DNA of 64,000 nucleotides from an uncultured Ulvibacter sp. (GTDB lineage Bacteria; Bacteroidota; Bacteroidia; Flavobacteriales; Flavobacteriaceae): NCBI GenBank assembly GCA_938041335.1, contig CALIAF010000022.1, positions 35,663 to 99,662 of the forward strand, read 5' to 3'. Shown piece by piece: positions 27,368 to 35,595 of this stretch (position 1 is its first letter; each line of letters starts with the position of its first letter). The notes under the pieces were generated by a model. It saw only the letters and a program-made list of their open reading frames with translations, ran no database searches and was not told where the DNA came from. The position numbers and the translations under genes were made by a program.

Positions 27368-28966
27368 GTGCGCGTGCAAACAGTCTCAATTTACAAAAAT
27401 CCTTTTACATATGTGTTTTATGCATTAGTGATTTTCTATATTCTAGTGTATGGGCCTTATGGCCTTGAAGATGGAGATAATGGTACTGTTTTTAGCATCT
27501 CTTGGAGTATGTATCACGGTGTTTTTCCATATCGTGATTTTGTGTATATCAAGCCGCCGATGTCGCCGTATTTTCACTCCTTACCCTTATATATTTCAGA
27601 AGAGTTCGCCTACTTGTTTAATAGGATGTTTTATTACATACAGGTGTTTAGTTATTCATTGATTCTGGCTCAGTTGGCGTGTAAAGCTTTTGCTATACAA
27701 CGACGTGATATCATCTACTTTATTGGGATTGTTGGGGCGTTAATTTCTATACATAATTATCCGCCAATGCCCTGGAATACTATAGATGGTGTGTTTTTTA
27801 GTGTCATAGGGATTTACTTCTTGTTTCAAGAGAAAAAAACATGGTGGAAATTGTTGTTAGCGGCATTCTTTGTTTCGCTCGGGGTATTGTGTAAACAATC
27901 ATTCTATTTTTTTCCGGTCTTTATCACGCTTTATTTATTGCTCACCAAGCAGTTTAAAACAACAGGTTGGTTTATAAGTTTCGGACTTTTATTTGCTGCG
28001 GCCTTTTTAGGGGTGTTATACGTAAATGATGCTTTTGATTTGTTTTTTGAACAGATGTTTAGTTTTACTTCGGGGAGTAGTTTTTGGCAAACAGGTTTTC
28101 ATACCTATTATATGGCCTTGAAGACAAATGTTCTGCTTGTTGCAGGAATAGTAATCGCTATTTGGCTTCTTAAAAAAATAGTGCCACATAACATCGTTTA
28201 TATTTTAGTGCAATGTGCCATCGCAGGAATACTAATTTATCTTTTTGTGAATGAAGATCCTTTTCACACGGTAAAGAAATCAATCATACAAACCTTGTTT
28301 GTGTTTTCTGTGCTATATACGTTGTGGAGTGCAAGACATAATAAGGCATATTGGTTTTTACTGTTATTGCTAAGTTTAGGATGGTGCGCATCTATTAGCA
28401 ATGGTTTTAATACACCTATTGATGTCTCAACTCCAATCGTGTTTGCAGTTTTTACATTTGTTTTTTCTAAAGATGCATTTCCTTTTAGAAAAATAACTGG
28501 CTTTGTGGTGATCGCCCTCTATGTTGTTACTTTTTATATAGGCTATCAAAATGTCTATATGGATAGTGATCGTGAAGATTTGACCTATAATATGGGTGAA
28601 GTGTACCCGCAATTAGCATCCATTAAAAGTGATCAAGCAACTTTTGAAAAGTACTCAGAATTAAAAGAGTTGTCGCAACAGCAAACCAATTATACGGTGC
28701 TGCCATCCGTTACCTTAGCACACTATCTCACTGAAACCGTTAACCCAATAGGGATTGATTGGGTGTTTAACCATCATATAGCAGATAAGATAGACGAGTA
28801 TGTAGCTAAGCTAGAAGACAATAATGTAACAGTCTTGTTAGAGAATGACTTTGAAACTTCTGTCAATAACTATGAGAAAGAATCTTTGCTCACCCTTTAT
28901 GTTAGGGATAACTGGGAGTTAATAGAGACACACGACTATTTTAGGATTTATAAGAAGCCACACTAA
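27368..28966 (+). CDS. Multi-spanning GT-C-like glycosyltransferase
   Basis: About 532 aa with ten or more membrane helices and a C-terminal soluble domain, like GT-C enzymes of the ArnT/RgtA/DPM-dependent type that use polyprenyl-phosphate sugars outside the membrane. The first external loop has the acidic cluster GLEDGDNGTVF near residues 33-43, as expected for GT-C catalysis, followed by YRDFVYIKPPMSPYFH. The GTG at 27368 (or 27374) is preferred over the TTG at 27323. A polyprenyl-phosphate-sugar synthase-like gene (29095) follows on the same strand and could supply its donor. Confidence 0.72.
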   Translation: MRVQTVSIYKNPFTYVFYALVIFYILVYGPYGLEDGDNGTVFSISWSMYHGVFPYRDFVYIKPPMSPYFHSLPLYISEEFAYLFNRMFYYIQVFSYSLILAQLACKAFAIQRRDIIYFIGIVGALISIHNYPPMPWNTIDGVFFSVIGIYFLFQEKKTWWKLLLAAFFVSLGVLCKQSFYFFPVFITLYLLLTKQFKTTGWFISFGLLFAAAFLGVLYVNDAFDLFFEQMFSFTSGSSFWQTGFHTYYMALKTNVLLVAGIVIAIWLLKKIVPHNIVYILVQCAIAGILIYLFVNEDPFHTVKKSIIQTLFVFSVLYTLWSARHNKAYWFLLLLLSLGWCASISNGFNTPIDVSTPIVFAVFTFVFSKDAFPFRKITGFVVIALYVVTFYIGYQNVYMDSDREDLTYNMGEVYPQLASIKSDQATFEKYSELKELSQQQTNYTVLPSVTLAHYLTETVNPIGIDWVFNHHIADKIDEYVAKLEDNNVTVLLENDFETSVNNYEKESLLTLYVRDNWELIETHDYFRIYKKPH

Positions 28967-29013
28967 GGATTTTACTATTGATTGTAAAGCCTATTAAACG
29001 CCGTAATTTTTTG

Positions 29014-29021
29014 TAGCTTTG
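29014..29021 (+). promoter_or_regulatory. -7-like element TAGCTTTG
   Basis: TAnnTTTG match about 75 bp upstream of the GT2 gene, directly followed by the recurring 10-mer (CTTCGGAAAT at 29023-29032). No good TTG is seen at the -33 distance. Confidence 0.35.
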
Positions 29022-29094
29022 ACTTCGGAAATATCAAGGTGTTAAAACCTATGCGTTTTAAGTAGAATCCGTTTTTTAATTATAATAGTATCCT

Positions 29095-30057
29095 TTGACA
29101 GACCTTAAAAACACATTACTTTCTATCATCATTCCCGTGTATAACGAGGAAGAGAATGTTGCCTTACTAACAGGCCAGATAGAAAGTGCCTTAACAGATT
29201 ATACGTTTGAAATTATCTATATCGATGATTTCTCAACAGATGCTACCGTGTTAGCGGTTAAAAAGATGGATAATAAAAATGTCCACCTTATCGAACTCAA
29301 ACGCAATTACGGGCAAAGTCTTGCGCTAGCAGCTGGTATAGATTATGCAAGTGGCGAGTTTATCATCACTATGGATGGTGATATGCAGAACGACCCCACA
29401 GACATCCCGATGATGTTGCAAAAGTCTATTGACGAAGAGTTAGATTTAGTAACAGGAATAAGAGCAAAACGAAAAGATAGTTTTGTTAAAAAGATACCTT
29501 CTAAGATTGCTAATTTTATCATTAGAAAAACCACAAAACTTAATGTTAAAGATCAAGGTTGCGCCTTAAAAGTATTTACTAAAGAAACAGCAAAAGAGTT
29601 GAATCTCTATGGCGAGATGCATCGCTTTATTGCTTTGCTTGCTTTTTTAAATGGTGCAAGAATTAAAGAAGTCCCTGTAAAGCATCATCCCCGAAAATTT
29701 GGGGTGTCTAAATATGGATTAGGGAGAACGATAAAAGTGATTAATGATATCTTACTCATCCTTTTTCAGCGTAATTATTTGCAGAAGCCTTTATATCTCT
29801 TCGGAAATATCGGTTTGTTTTTATTTGGTTTAGGTGGTGTGATCAACATCTATTTGTTGATCGAAAAAATTCAAGGTCACGATATTTGGGGAAGACCACT
29901 CCTTATTTTAGGCGTCTTATTTGTGTTAATGGGTGTGCAGCTTTTTACTGTGGGTATCATCATAGATTTACAAATGCGTACCTACTATGAAACACAAAGA
30001 CAACGCCCATATAAAATAAGAAAGATTAGCGTGGGCGCAACGGCAAAGGAGAAGTAG
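29095..30057 (+). CDS. GT2 polyprenyl-phosphate sugar synthase (DPM1/ArnC/GtrB-like)
   Basis: 320 aa: GT-A domain (1-225) and two C-terminal helices (about 230-255 and 268-290). Motifs: SIIIPVYNEEENV near residue 11, the DxD-like MDGDMQNDP near 94, and QGCALKVF near 150. Such enzymes load a sugar from a nucleotide donor onto undecaprenyl or dolichyl phosphate at the cytoplasmic face. The flipped product feeds a GT-C protein, which fits the gene immediately upstream. The start is TTG; no in-frame ATG precedes the first beta strand. Confidence 0.85.
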   Translation: MTDLKNTLLSIIIPVYNEEENVALLTGQIESALTDYTFEIIYIDDFSTDATVLAVKKMDNKNVHLIELKRNYGQSLALAAGIDYASGEFIITMDGDMQNDPTDIPMMLQKSIDEELDLVTGIRAKRKDSFVKKIPSKIANFIIRKTTKLNVKDQGCALKVFTKETAKELNLYGEMHRFIALLAFLNGARIKEVPVKHHPRKFGVSKYGLGRTIKVINDILLILFQRNYLQKPLYLFGNIGLFLFGLGGVINIYLLIEKIQGHDIWGRPLLILGVLFVLMGVQLFTVGIIIDLQMRTYYETQRQRPYKIRKISVGATAKEK

Positions 30058-30083
30058 TATCTTAATAAAAGACAATAGATCTT

Positions 30084-30962
30084 GTGATTTCAATTCTCAT
30101 TCCTACATATAATTATGATGTAACTGCACTCGTAAAAGAGCTGCACAAACAAGCAACAGCAGCTAGTATTGCTTTTGAAATCTTAGTGCTTGACGATGCC
30201 TCAGGGAAATTAATAGCAGAGAATGATATTTTAAACACCCTAGACCATACTACGTTTACCCCTTTACCAAACAATATAGGCAGAAGTGCCATTAGAAACT
30301 TACTTGCCCAAACAGCCGCTTTTGAAAATCTAATTTTCTTAGACGCAGATACAAAAGTGATCAGGCTAGATTTTGTTCAAAAATATTTGGATACAATTAC
30401 GCCAGAGATTCAAATCATTTATGGCGGAATTGTTTATCAAGAACGACCGCCAGAAAAAGAAGAATTACTGCGATGGATTTATGGTAACGAACGTGAAGCC
30501 TTAGATGTTTCAGAAAGAAATAAAGCACCTTATTTGCGTTTTCTTACACTTAACTTTTTTATTAAAAAATCAGTATTTGATGCGCATCGCTTTAATGAAG
30601 AGATCCCTAACCTGCGTCACGAAGATACCTTGTTTGCATTAGGAGCAAAGAAACGTCGTCTTCATATAAAACATATAGATAATCCAGTAATGCATTTAGG
30701 ACTAGAAAGCAGTCACGTGTTTTTACGTAAGTCTATGGAGTCTGTAGATGCGCTACATATGTTTGTCAAGACTGGATTAATTGATGCAGAAGAAACCGCA
30801 TTGTCTAAAAAAGGAAAGTCGTTAAAAAACCCGATTACAAAATTGATGTCAAAAGTTTTCTTAGCGATGTGTGGAGGGGCTATAAAAAGGCATCTAGTGT
30901 CTAAAGACCCATCTTTGTTTTGGTTTGACGTGTATAGATTATGTTATTATTTAAAACTGTAA
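30084..30962 (+). CDS. Glycosyltransferase, GT2 family
   Basis: 292 aa GT-A enzyme starting at a GTG (ISILIPTYNYDVTALVKEL). NIGRSAIRNLLAQ near residue 70 and the DxD-type FLDADTKV near 92 mark the nucleotide-sugar site. HEDTLFALGAKKR near 188 is the acceptor/base region (ED motif) of inverting GT2 enzymes. The C-terminal part is helical with no clear transmembrane anchor. It lies 26 bp after the previous GT2 gene on the same strand. Confidence 0.85.
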   Translation: MISILIPTYNYDVTALVKELHKQATAASIAFEILVLDDASGKLIAENDILNTLDHTTFTPLPNNIGRSAIRNLLAQTAAFENLIFLDADTKVIRLDFVQKYLDTITPEIQIIYGGIVYQERPPEKEELLRWIYGNEREALDVSERNKAPYLRFLTLNFFIKKSVFDAHRFNEEIPNLRHEDTLFALGAKKRRLHIKHIDNPVMHLGLESSHVFLRKSMESVDALHMFVKTGLIDAEETALSKKGKSLKNPITKLMSKVFLAMCGGAIKRHLVSKDPSLFWFDVYRLCYYLKL

Positions 30963-30971
30963 ATTCGATTG

Positions 30972-31919
30972 ATGGCGCAAATTTCTGTAATCATACCCTT
31001 GTATAATAAGGAGAAAGATATTGCAAAGACAATAGCTTCTGTTTTAGCGCAGACTTATACCGATTTTGAAGTGATCATTGTAAATGATGGCTCTACTGAT
31101 AATAGTCTAAAAGCTGTAAAAGCATTGGTGGATGACCGTTTTATTATTTTTGATAATCAAAACCAAGGAGTTGCGAAGACTAGAAACTTTGGCGTTTCAA
31201 AAGCAAACACAGCAATTGTTGCATTTTTAGATGCAGATGATTATTGGCATCCTAATCACCTAGAAGTGGTGTTAAATGCAATTAATACGTACCCTTCTCA
31301 AGACTGGTTTGCAACTGCCTACGAGAAAAAACATACCACAAGTTTAGTAACATCTATGCGATCTCCAGTCCGTGATAAAGACGCTGATTGGTGTGGGATT
31401 ATAGAAAATTACTTCAAACACAGTTTAGTTGATGCGCTTGCTTGGACGTCTGCTGTTGCTATGAAAGTTTCCTTTTTTGAATCTTTACATGGCTTTGATT
31501 TTAAAATTACAAATGGGGCAGGAGAGGACACAGATTTATGGTTGAGAGCAGCATTAAAATCACCACTCGTTTTTTGCAATACCATCACTGCACAACATAA
31601 CCTCATAGGAAGCAATCGTATATCACATACAGCCACTTTAAAACGGGACTATATGCCATTAGATGTATATAATAAGCAGGCTGAAAACGATACGTATCTT
31701 AAAAAGTACTTGGATTTAAATCGGTATTCATTTGCATTACAACACAAGATGGCGGGAGATGCTAAGTCTTTTGAAGCTTATGTATCTGGTATAGACTCGG
31801 CTAATTTAAATGGGAAGCAGCAATTTTTGCTAAAGCAACCGCTTTGGGTATTGCGTGCTATAAAAAAAGTAAAAGAAGTTGTAGAGACACTAGGATTTAG
31901 AATGACTTCATTTGGCTGA
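30972..31919 (+). CDS. Glycosyltransferase, GT2 family
   Basis: 315 aa. The tracked TTG start directly precedes ATG at 30972, which is preferred (AQISVIIPLYNKEKDIAKTI). VIIVNDGSTDNS near residue 35, GVAKTRNFG near 70 and FLDADDYWHP near 88 are the canonical GT2 donor-site motifs, with GAGEDTDLWLRAALK near 178 as the acceptor/base segment. The last 12 bp overlap the 3' end of the convergent fdtA-like gene, so the two transcripts are antisense at their ends. Confidence 0.87.
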   Translation: MAQISVIIPLYNKEKDIAKTIASVLAQTYTDFEVIIVNDGSTDNSLKAVKALVDDRFIIFDNQNQGVAKTRNFGVSKANTAIVAFLDADDYWHPNHLEVVLNAINTYPSQDWFATAYEKKHTTSLVTSMRSPVRDKDADWCGIIENYFKHSLVDALAWTSAVAMKVSFFESLHGFDFKITNGAGEDTDLWLRAALKSPLVFCNTITAQHNLIGSNRISHTATLKRDYMPLDVYNKQAENDTYLKKYLDLNRYSFALQHKMAGDAKSFEAYVSGIDSANLNGKQQFLLKQPLWVLRAIKKVKEVVETLGFRMTSFG

Positions 31920-32348
31920 TTTGAAATCGGCGTACTCCCTGATATAATCATCTTCATCATATACTGCACTCACTAGAGACAAGCATACGGCACCCGCAGA
32001 AAAGTTTTCCAGTTCACGCCAAACACCGCAAGGAATTAATAGTCCTTTGTTGGGTCTATTTAATGTAATACTACGTCTGGTTTCTCCATCATCTAGCACC
32101 ACATCAAAACTCCCGCTTAAAGCAATTAAAAATTGCTGCAATTCTTTATGAGCGTGACCTCCTCGAGTACCATCGCTAGGAACATCGTATAAATAATACA
32201 CTCGCTTAATATCATAAGGAAGTATGTCTTTCTCTATAATAGAAAGATTACCGCGACCATCTGGATCACTTATTTTAGGTATTTCTGTGAGTTGTATGGC
32301 GTTTATGTCTAATTTCCCAGTTTTCATCTTGTCTGTCTTACTATTCAT
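31908..32348 (-). CDS. FdtA/QdtA-like dTDP-keto-sugar 3,4-ketoisomerase (cupin)
   Basis: Isomerises dTDP-4-keto-6-deoxyglucose to the 3-keto sugar, the substrate of FdtB-type aminotransferases. The 146 aa single cupin shows GRGNLSIIEKDILPYDIKR near residue 33, VPSDGTRGGHAHKELQQFLI near 56 with the metal/catalytic histidines, and a second cupin block GLLIPCGVWRELENF near 103, all typical of the WxcM-like FdtA/QdtA family. The first residues may start a few codons later (MKTGKLD). It sits 49 bp downstream of a GT4 gene on the same strand; its likely partner aminotransferase is at 18.4-19.5 kb. Confidence 0.83.
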   Translation of the reverse strand: MNSKTDKMKTGKLDINAIQLTEIPKISDPDGRGNLSIIEKDILPYDIKRVYYLYDVPSDGTRGGHAHKELQQFLIALSGSFDVVLDDGETRRSITLNRPNKGLLIPCGVWRELENFSAGAVCLSLVSAVYDEDDYIREYADFKSAK

Positions 32349-32397
32349 ATTTTGGGATTTGTAATTTTCTTTTTTGAGATTTTATAAACACTATATT

Positions 32398-33501
32398 TTA
32401 GCGTTTATTTATAGCATCGAGTATCATTTGTGACCACTGTGGCGCAATCTGTTCGGTTTTTAAATGTGCTATGCTTTCTAGCGCGTTCGATTTACAATGT
32501 AGTAAAAATTCAGGTTCGTTACTCATTTTTGCAAAGGCTTCTCCTAATGCGTCTGCATCATAATTAGCAACAAGTAATCCGTTTTCGCCCTGTTTTATAA
32601 TCTCATTAGGTCCACTCTTACAATCAACGGAAACCACAGGTGTTTGTTGTGATAAAGCTTCTATAAGTACTCTTGGGAACCCCTCGTAATGACTGGTTAA
32701 GGCTAAAAATTCTGCATGAGCCACATAGGGCTGTATGTCTGGAGTAAACGGGACAATGGTTACCGTGTCTTCTAGCCCCAGTGCTGCAATTTTTTTCTGA
32801 ATAAAAGCGGTGTCAGGACCTTCGCCCATAATCTTAAGATGCACGTTTGCTTCGGAAATTTTAGATTTCTTGTAACCTTCTAATAAGAGGGTGAAATTTT
32901 TCACGTTTTCTACCAGGCGCCCTAAGAACAGGATGTACTTTTCTTTAAAAATATTAGGGCTATCGTTGGGTTCAAAAACGACAAATGGGTTGTAGATAGT
33001 TACCGCTTTATCAGTAGTAAATGTGTTGTTCACTGCTTCCGAAACCGCCTTTGCAACGCCTACAATTTTGACAGCGCGCTTTACCATTAATTTTGAAATC
33101 GTTTTTTGTTTCGGGAAATACTGATCTAAGTTAAAGCTACGCACCACATAGACAACGCGTTGCTTGCGATAGATATAGTTGAGATAGTACAGTTCTTTTA
33201 AGCCAGATAATCTATTTCGATTATCAATGATGAGGTCAAATTGTTCCCGTAGCAGATATTTCCGAAGTTGTTTAAAACGTTTAAACCTGCTTATCGTATT
33301 GTTTTGCTGGTCCTTAAGCTCGCCTAGATTAAATAATTTTCCTGCATAGGGATAATCTATCTGGTTGGTAAGCGTTACCATATGGACATCAAAACCCTGT
33401 GCTTCTAGCATTTGCGACAAGATGGCCGTCGAGCGTTCTGCCCCACCTTTTGCGAGGGAAATTGTAACTATGCAAACTTTTATATGGCTATATTTGGACA
33501 A
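32398..33501 (-). CDS. Glycosyltransferase, GT4 family
   Basis: 367 aa GT-B enzyme. The N-terminal CIVTISLAKGGAERSTAILS loop, ILFLGRLVENVKNFTLLLEG near residue 185 and TSHYEGFPRVLIEALSQQTPVV near 270 are standard GT4 landmarks (the EGFP...E donor site). The start is a TTG (33499-33501), 26 bp from the divergent ATG at 33528; no ATG lies upstream in frame. It is transcribed together with the fdtA-like gene. Confidence 0.86.
   Translation of the reverse strand: MSKYSHIKVCIVTISLAKGGAERSTAILSQMLEAQGFDVHMVTLTNQIDYPYAGKLFNLGELKDQQNNTISRFKRFKQLRKYLLREQFDLIIDNRNRLSGLKELYYLNYIYRKQRVVYVVRSFNLDQYFPKQKTISKLMVKRAVKIVGVAKAVSEAVNNTFTTDKAVTIYNPFVVFEPNDSPNIFKEKYILFLGRLVENVKNFTLLLEGYKKSKISEANVHLKIMGEGPDTAFIQKKIAALGLEDTVTIVPFTPDIQPYVAHAEFLALTSHYEGFPRVLIEALSQQTPVVSVDCKSGPNEIIKQGENGLLVANYDADALGEAFAKMSNEPEFLLHCKSNALESIAHLKTEQIAPQWSQMILDAINKR
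33489..33496 (+). promoter_or_regulatory. -7-like element TATATTTG for the 33528 gene
   Basis: TAnnTTTG match 31 bp upstream of the ATG at 33528, lying inside the first codons of the divergent GT4 gene. A TTG occurs 24 bp further upstream, a slightly long spacing. Confidence 0.4.
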
Positions 33502-33527
33502 CGATAGGGTTCTTGAGCCACAAAGAT

Positions 33528-34664
33528 ATGAGAATACTTTTAGTAGGTGAGTACAGCAGATTACATAATTCTTTAAAAGAAGGATTACAGGTGCTTGGTC
33601 ACGAGGTTTTATTGATCTCCACCGGCGATTTTTTCAAGAAATACCCAAGCGATATCTTGCTTACGCGAAAATATGACAGCGGCATTCCCGCTAAATTTAA
33701 AGTAGGTGTTTATAAACTGTTTGGAATAGACATTACCTCAAGGAGCATCAAGAAACAGTTTTTACAACATAGTGAACAGCTTAAAGGCTATGATATAGTG
33801 CAGTTAATTAATGAAAGTCCTTTTGCTATACAGCCAGCAGAAGAAAAAGCGATTATTGATTTTTTAAGCGTTAACAATAAGAAACTCTATTTATTGAGTT
33901 GTGGTGCAGACTATGTGAGTGTATCTCACGCGATGAGTGACGCACATCCCTATTCTGTATTGTCAGGATATAAAGATGGCACCTTTGCAAAGGAGCGATT
34001 TTTATCTATGACTAAATACTTGACGGCGCCTTTTAAAGAACTACATGATTTTATTTATAAGCGTATTTCTGGCGTGATCGCCTCAGATATGGATTATCAT
34101 TTGCCTTTATTGGATCATCCTAAATACTTGGGTTTAATGCCTAATCCGGTGAATCTTAGCAGACTTTCCTTAAAGGAAAACCCTGTGACCGAACCGATTG
34201 TCATTTTTATGGGCATCAACCGCGGAAATTATCATACTAAAGGAATCCAATATTTTGAAGAAGCACTAGAAAACATTAAGAGTAAATACGCTGATCGTGT
34301 GATTATAGATATTGTTGAGAACCTCCCATACTCAGAATACATAGAGCGCTATAATAAAGCCCACATTCTATTAGATCAAGTTTTAGCTTACGATCAAGGG
34401 TATAATGCGCTAGAAGCTATGGCAAAAGGGAAGGTTGTTTTTACAGGTGCAGAAAAAGCATTTGAGAAGCACTATCACTTAAAGGCGCCAGTTGCAATTA
34501 ACGCATTGCCTGATGCCGCATATCTAGCAAATGAGTTGAGTACTTTAATTGATAACCCAGAAATACTTACCGAAATAGGGGAGCGGGCTAAGGCTTTTGT
34601 AGTGGAACATCACGATCATGTGAACGTTGCTGGGAGGTATGTGGAGGCATGGAAAATGAAATAG
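33528..34664 (+). CDS. GT-B glycosyltransferase-like protein
   Basis: 378 aa from the ATG at 33528; the tracked TTG at 33513 would add five residues and is less likely. RILLVGEYSRLHNSLKEGLQ forms a Rossmann start. PIVIFMGINRGNYHTKGIQYF near residue 225 opens the second domain and HILLDQVLAYDQGYNALEAM near 285 has the GT4-like donor helix with E in NALEAM, though the motif is degenerate. It likely acts in the same surface glycan pathway as its neighbours. Sugar specificity is unknown. Confidence 0.75.
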   Translation: MRILLVGEYSRLHNSLKEGLQVLGHEVLLISTGDFFKKYPSDILLTRKYDSGIPAKFKVGVYKLFGIDITSRSIKKQFLQHSEQLKGYDIVQLINESPFAIQPAEEKAIIDFLSVNNKKLYLLSCGADYVSVSHAMSDAHPYSVLSGYKDGTFAKERFLSMTKYLTAPFKELHDFIYKRISGVIASDMDYHLPLLDHPKYLGLMPNPVNLSRLSLKENPVTEPIVIFMGINRGNYHTKGIQYFEEALENIKSKYADRVIIDIVENLPYSEYIERYNKAHILLDQVLAYDQGYNALEAMAKGKVVFTGAEKAFEKHYHLKAPVAINALPDAAYLANELSTLIDNPEILTEIGERAKAFVVEHHDHVNVAGRYVEAWKMK

Positions 34665-34706
34665 TACTCAGTGGCCAGTAGCAGTTTGAGGTCTAATGTT
34701 TTAACG

Positions 34707-34788
34707 GTCACCCTGAGCTTGTCGAAGGGCAAGTGCTAACTGCGTTAATTTATGTGCGATTGTTGTGCTTCGACAGGCTCAGCATGAC
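34707..34788. repeat. Palindromic repeat, GTCA...TGTCGAAG family (copy 3, complete)
   Basis: GTCACCCTGAGCTTGTCGAAG (34707-34727) faces GCTTCGACAGGCTCAGCATGAC (34767-34788). The arms are near-perfect reverse complements separated by about 40 bp. This is the clearest complete copy in the window. Confidence 0.8.
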
Positions 34789-34798
34789 AATTATATTT

Positions 34799-34972
34799 TC
34801 ACCAATTCGCAATAATATATAACATTCGCCAAGCATAGAATAAAATGGCAAGGAGCGCTATGCCGAGAATTAAATAAATTACGGTAAATAATTTACCTCT
34901 TTTATTTATTTTAATTCCAATAACGATGAGCACAATAACGATAATGGATATTATGGCTAAAAATGTAGTCAA
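34799..34972 (-). CDS. Possible small two-helix membrane protein (57 aa)
   Basis: An open minus-strand frame not in the ORF track: TTG start, then two strongly hydrophobic segments (TFLAIISIIVIVLIVIG and FTVIYLILGIALLAILFYAW) divided by the basic turn KINKRGK, ending MLYIIANW. The helix-basic loop-helix build looks like a real small inner-membrane protein, but there is no ATG and no homologue that I recognise, so it is only a candidate. It lies between the repeat element and the ParE toxin gene. Confidence 0.4.
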   Translation of the reverse strand: MTTFLAIISIIVIVLIVIGIKINKRGKLFTVIYLILGIALLAILFYAWRMLYIIANW

Positions 34973-35047
34973 TAAGTTTTTTATGATTTTACTATGCTAG
35001 CTTTAAACTTTCAGGATCTTGTCGACTATCCCACAGGGTTAAGATAA

Positions 35048-35290
35048 CTAATCGTCTTTTTTATCTATTTCGTAAAAGATTAAATAATCTTTTACGACCT
35101 TTATTCGAACATCTTTGACATCTGTAGGTTTTCCAATTTCTGGATACTCGGCAATTAATTTTACCGCTACTTTAAAGAGCCTATTAAGTTTTTTGCTGTA
35201 GCTATTAGATTTGTTTCTTTTATTCCAATAGTTAAAAATGGCTTTTCTGTCTGATTGTGCTCTGTAAGACCAAATTATTCTTGGAGCCAT
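35048..35290 (-). CDS. RelE/ParE-family toxin
   Basis: 80 aa. The ParE/RelE fold is suggested by IIWSYRAQSDRKAIFNYW near the start, FKVAVKLIAEYPEIGKPTDV in the middle and the C-terminal strands VRIKVVKDYLIFYEID. RelE members cut mRNA on the ribosome and ParE members poison gyrase; the class cannot be fixed here. It starts 16 bp inside the antitoxin gene, the usual antitoxin-first arrangement. It is an isolated toxin-antitoxin pair between glycan genes and lptB. Confidence 0.85.
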   Translation of the reverse strand: MAPRIIWSYRAQSDRKAIFNYWNKRNKSNSYSKKLNRLFKVAVKLIAEYPEIGKPTDVKDVRIKVVKDYLIFYEIDKKDD

Positions 35291-35511
35291 TGGTCAATTT
35301 CTTGATTCGCTTGCTCATTAGTCAAATAATCTCCGTTTTTTATTTGATCACGAGCCTCAGTAACAGCAGCTTTCTGCTCTTCATCTAGTTTATACGTCTC
35401 TTGTATATCGTTTTCAAGATTGAGAAAACGATATAATTCCTCTAATAAATCTTTGTTTTTAGATAGTTTAATCTCGTCAATTAATTTGTTTTTAATCTCT
35501 ATGGTTTTCAT
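35275..35511 (-). CDS. Antitoxin partner of the ParE-like toxin
   Basis: 78 aa, acidic overall, predicted helical: an N-terminal segment (TIEIKNKLIDEIKLSKNKDLL) and a charged C-terminus (QEIDQWLQE) expected to wrap the toxin. This resembles the helical antitoxins found with RelE/ParE toxins in Bacteroidota. The gene precedes and overlaps the toxin gene, so both are co-translated. Autoregulation by the complex is typical for such pairs but no operator is obvious in the 84 bp upstream. Confidence 0.8.
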   Translation of the reverse strand: MKTIEIKNKLIDEIKLSKNKDLLEELYRFLNLENDIQETYKLDEEQKAAVTEARDQIKNGDYLTNEQANQEIDQWLQE

Positions 35512-35547
35512 GACGTTGTAATTTTTATTGAAGATATTAAATTTAAT

Positions 35548-35594
35548 CTAGAATTCAAAAATCGAACATCTACAATCGTACATCAAAAATCCTT
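35548..35594. repeat. Recurring intergenic word related to ATTAACGATTGTAGATTTTTGAA
   Basis: TTCAAAAATCGAACATCTACAATCG here is an approximate reverse complement of the word AGATTAACGATTGTGGATTG...TTTTTGAA found at 16316-16356 and again near 55121-55160. The three sites lie in unrelated gaps. Function unknown. Confidence 0.45.
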
Positions 35595-35595
35595 T

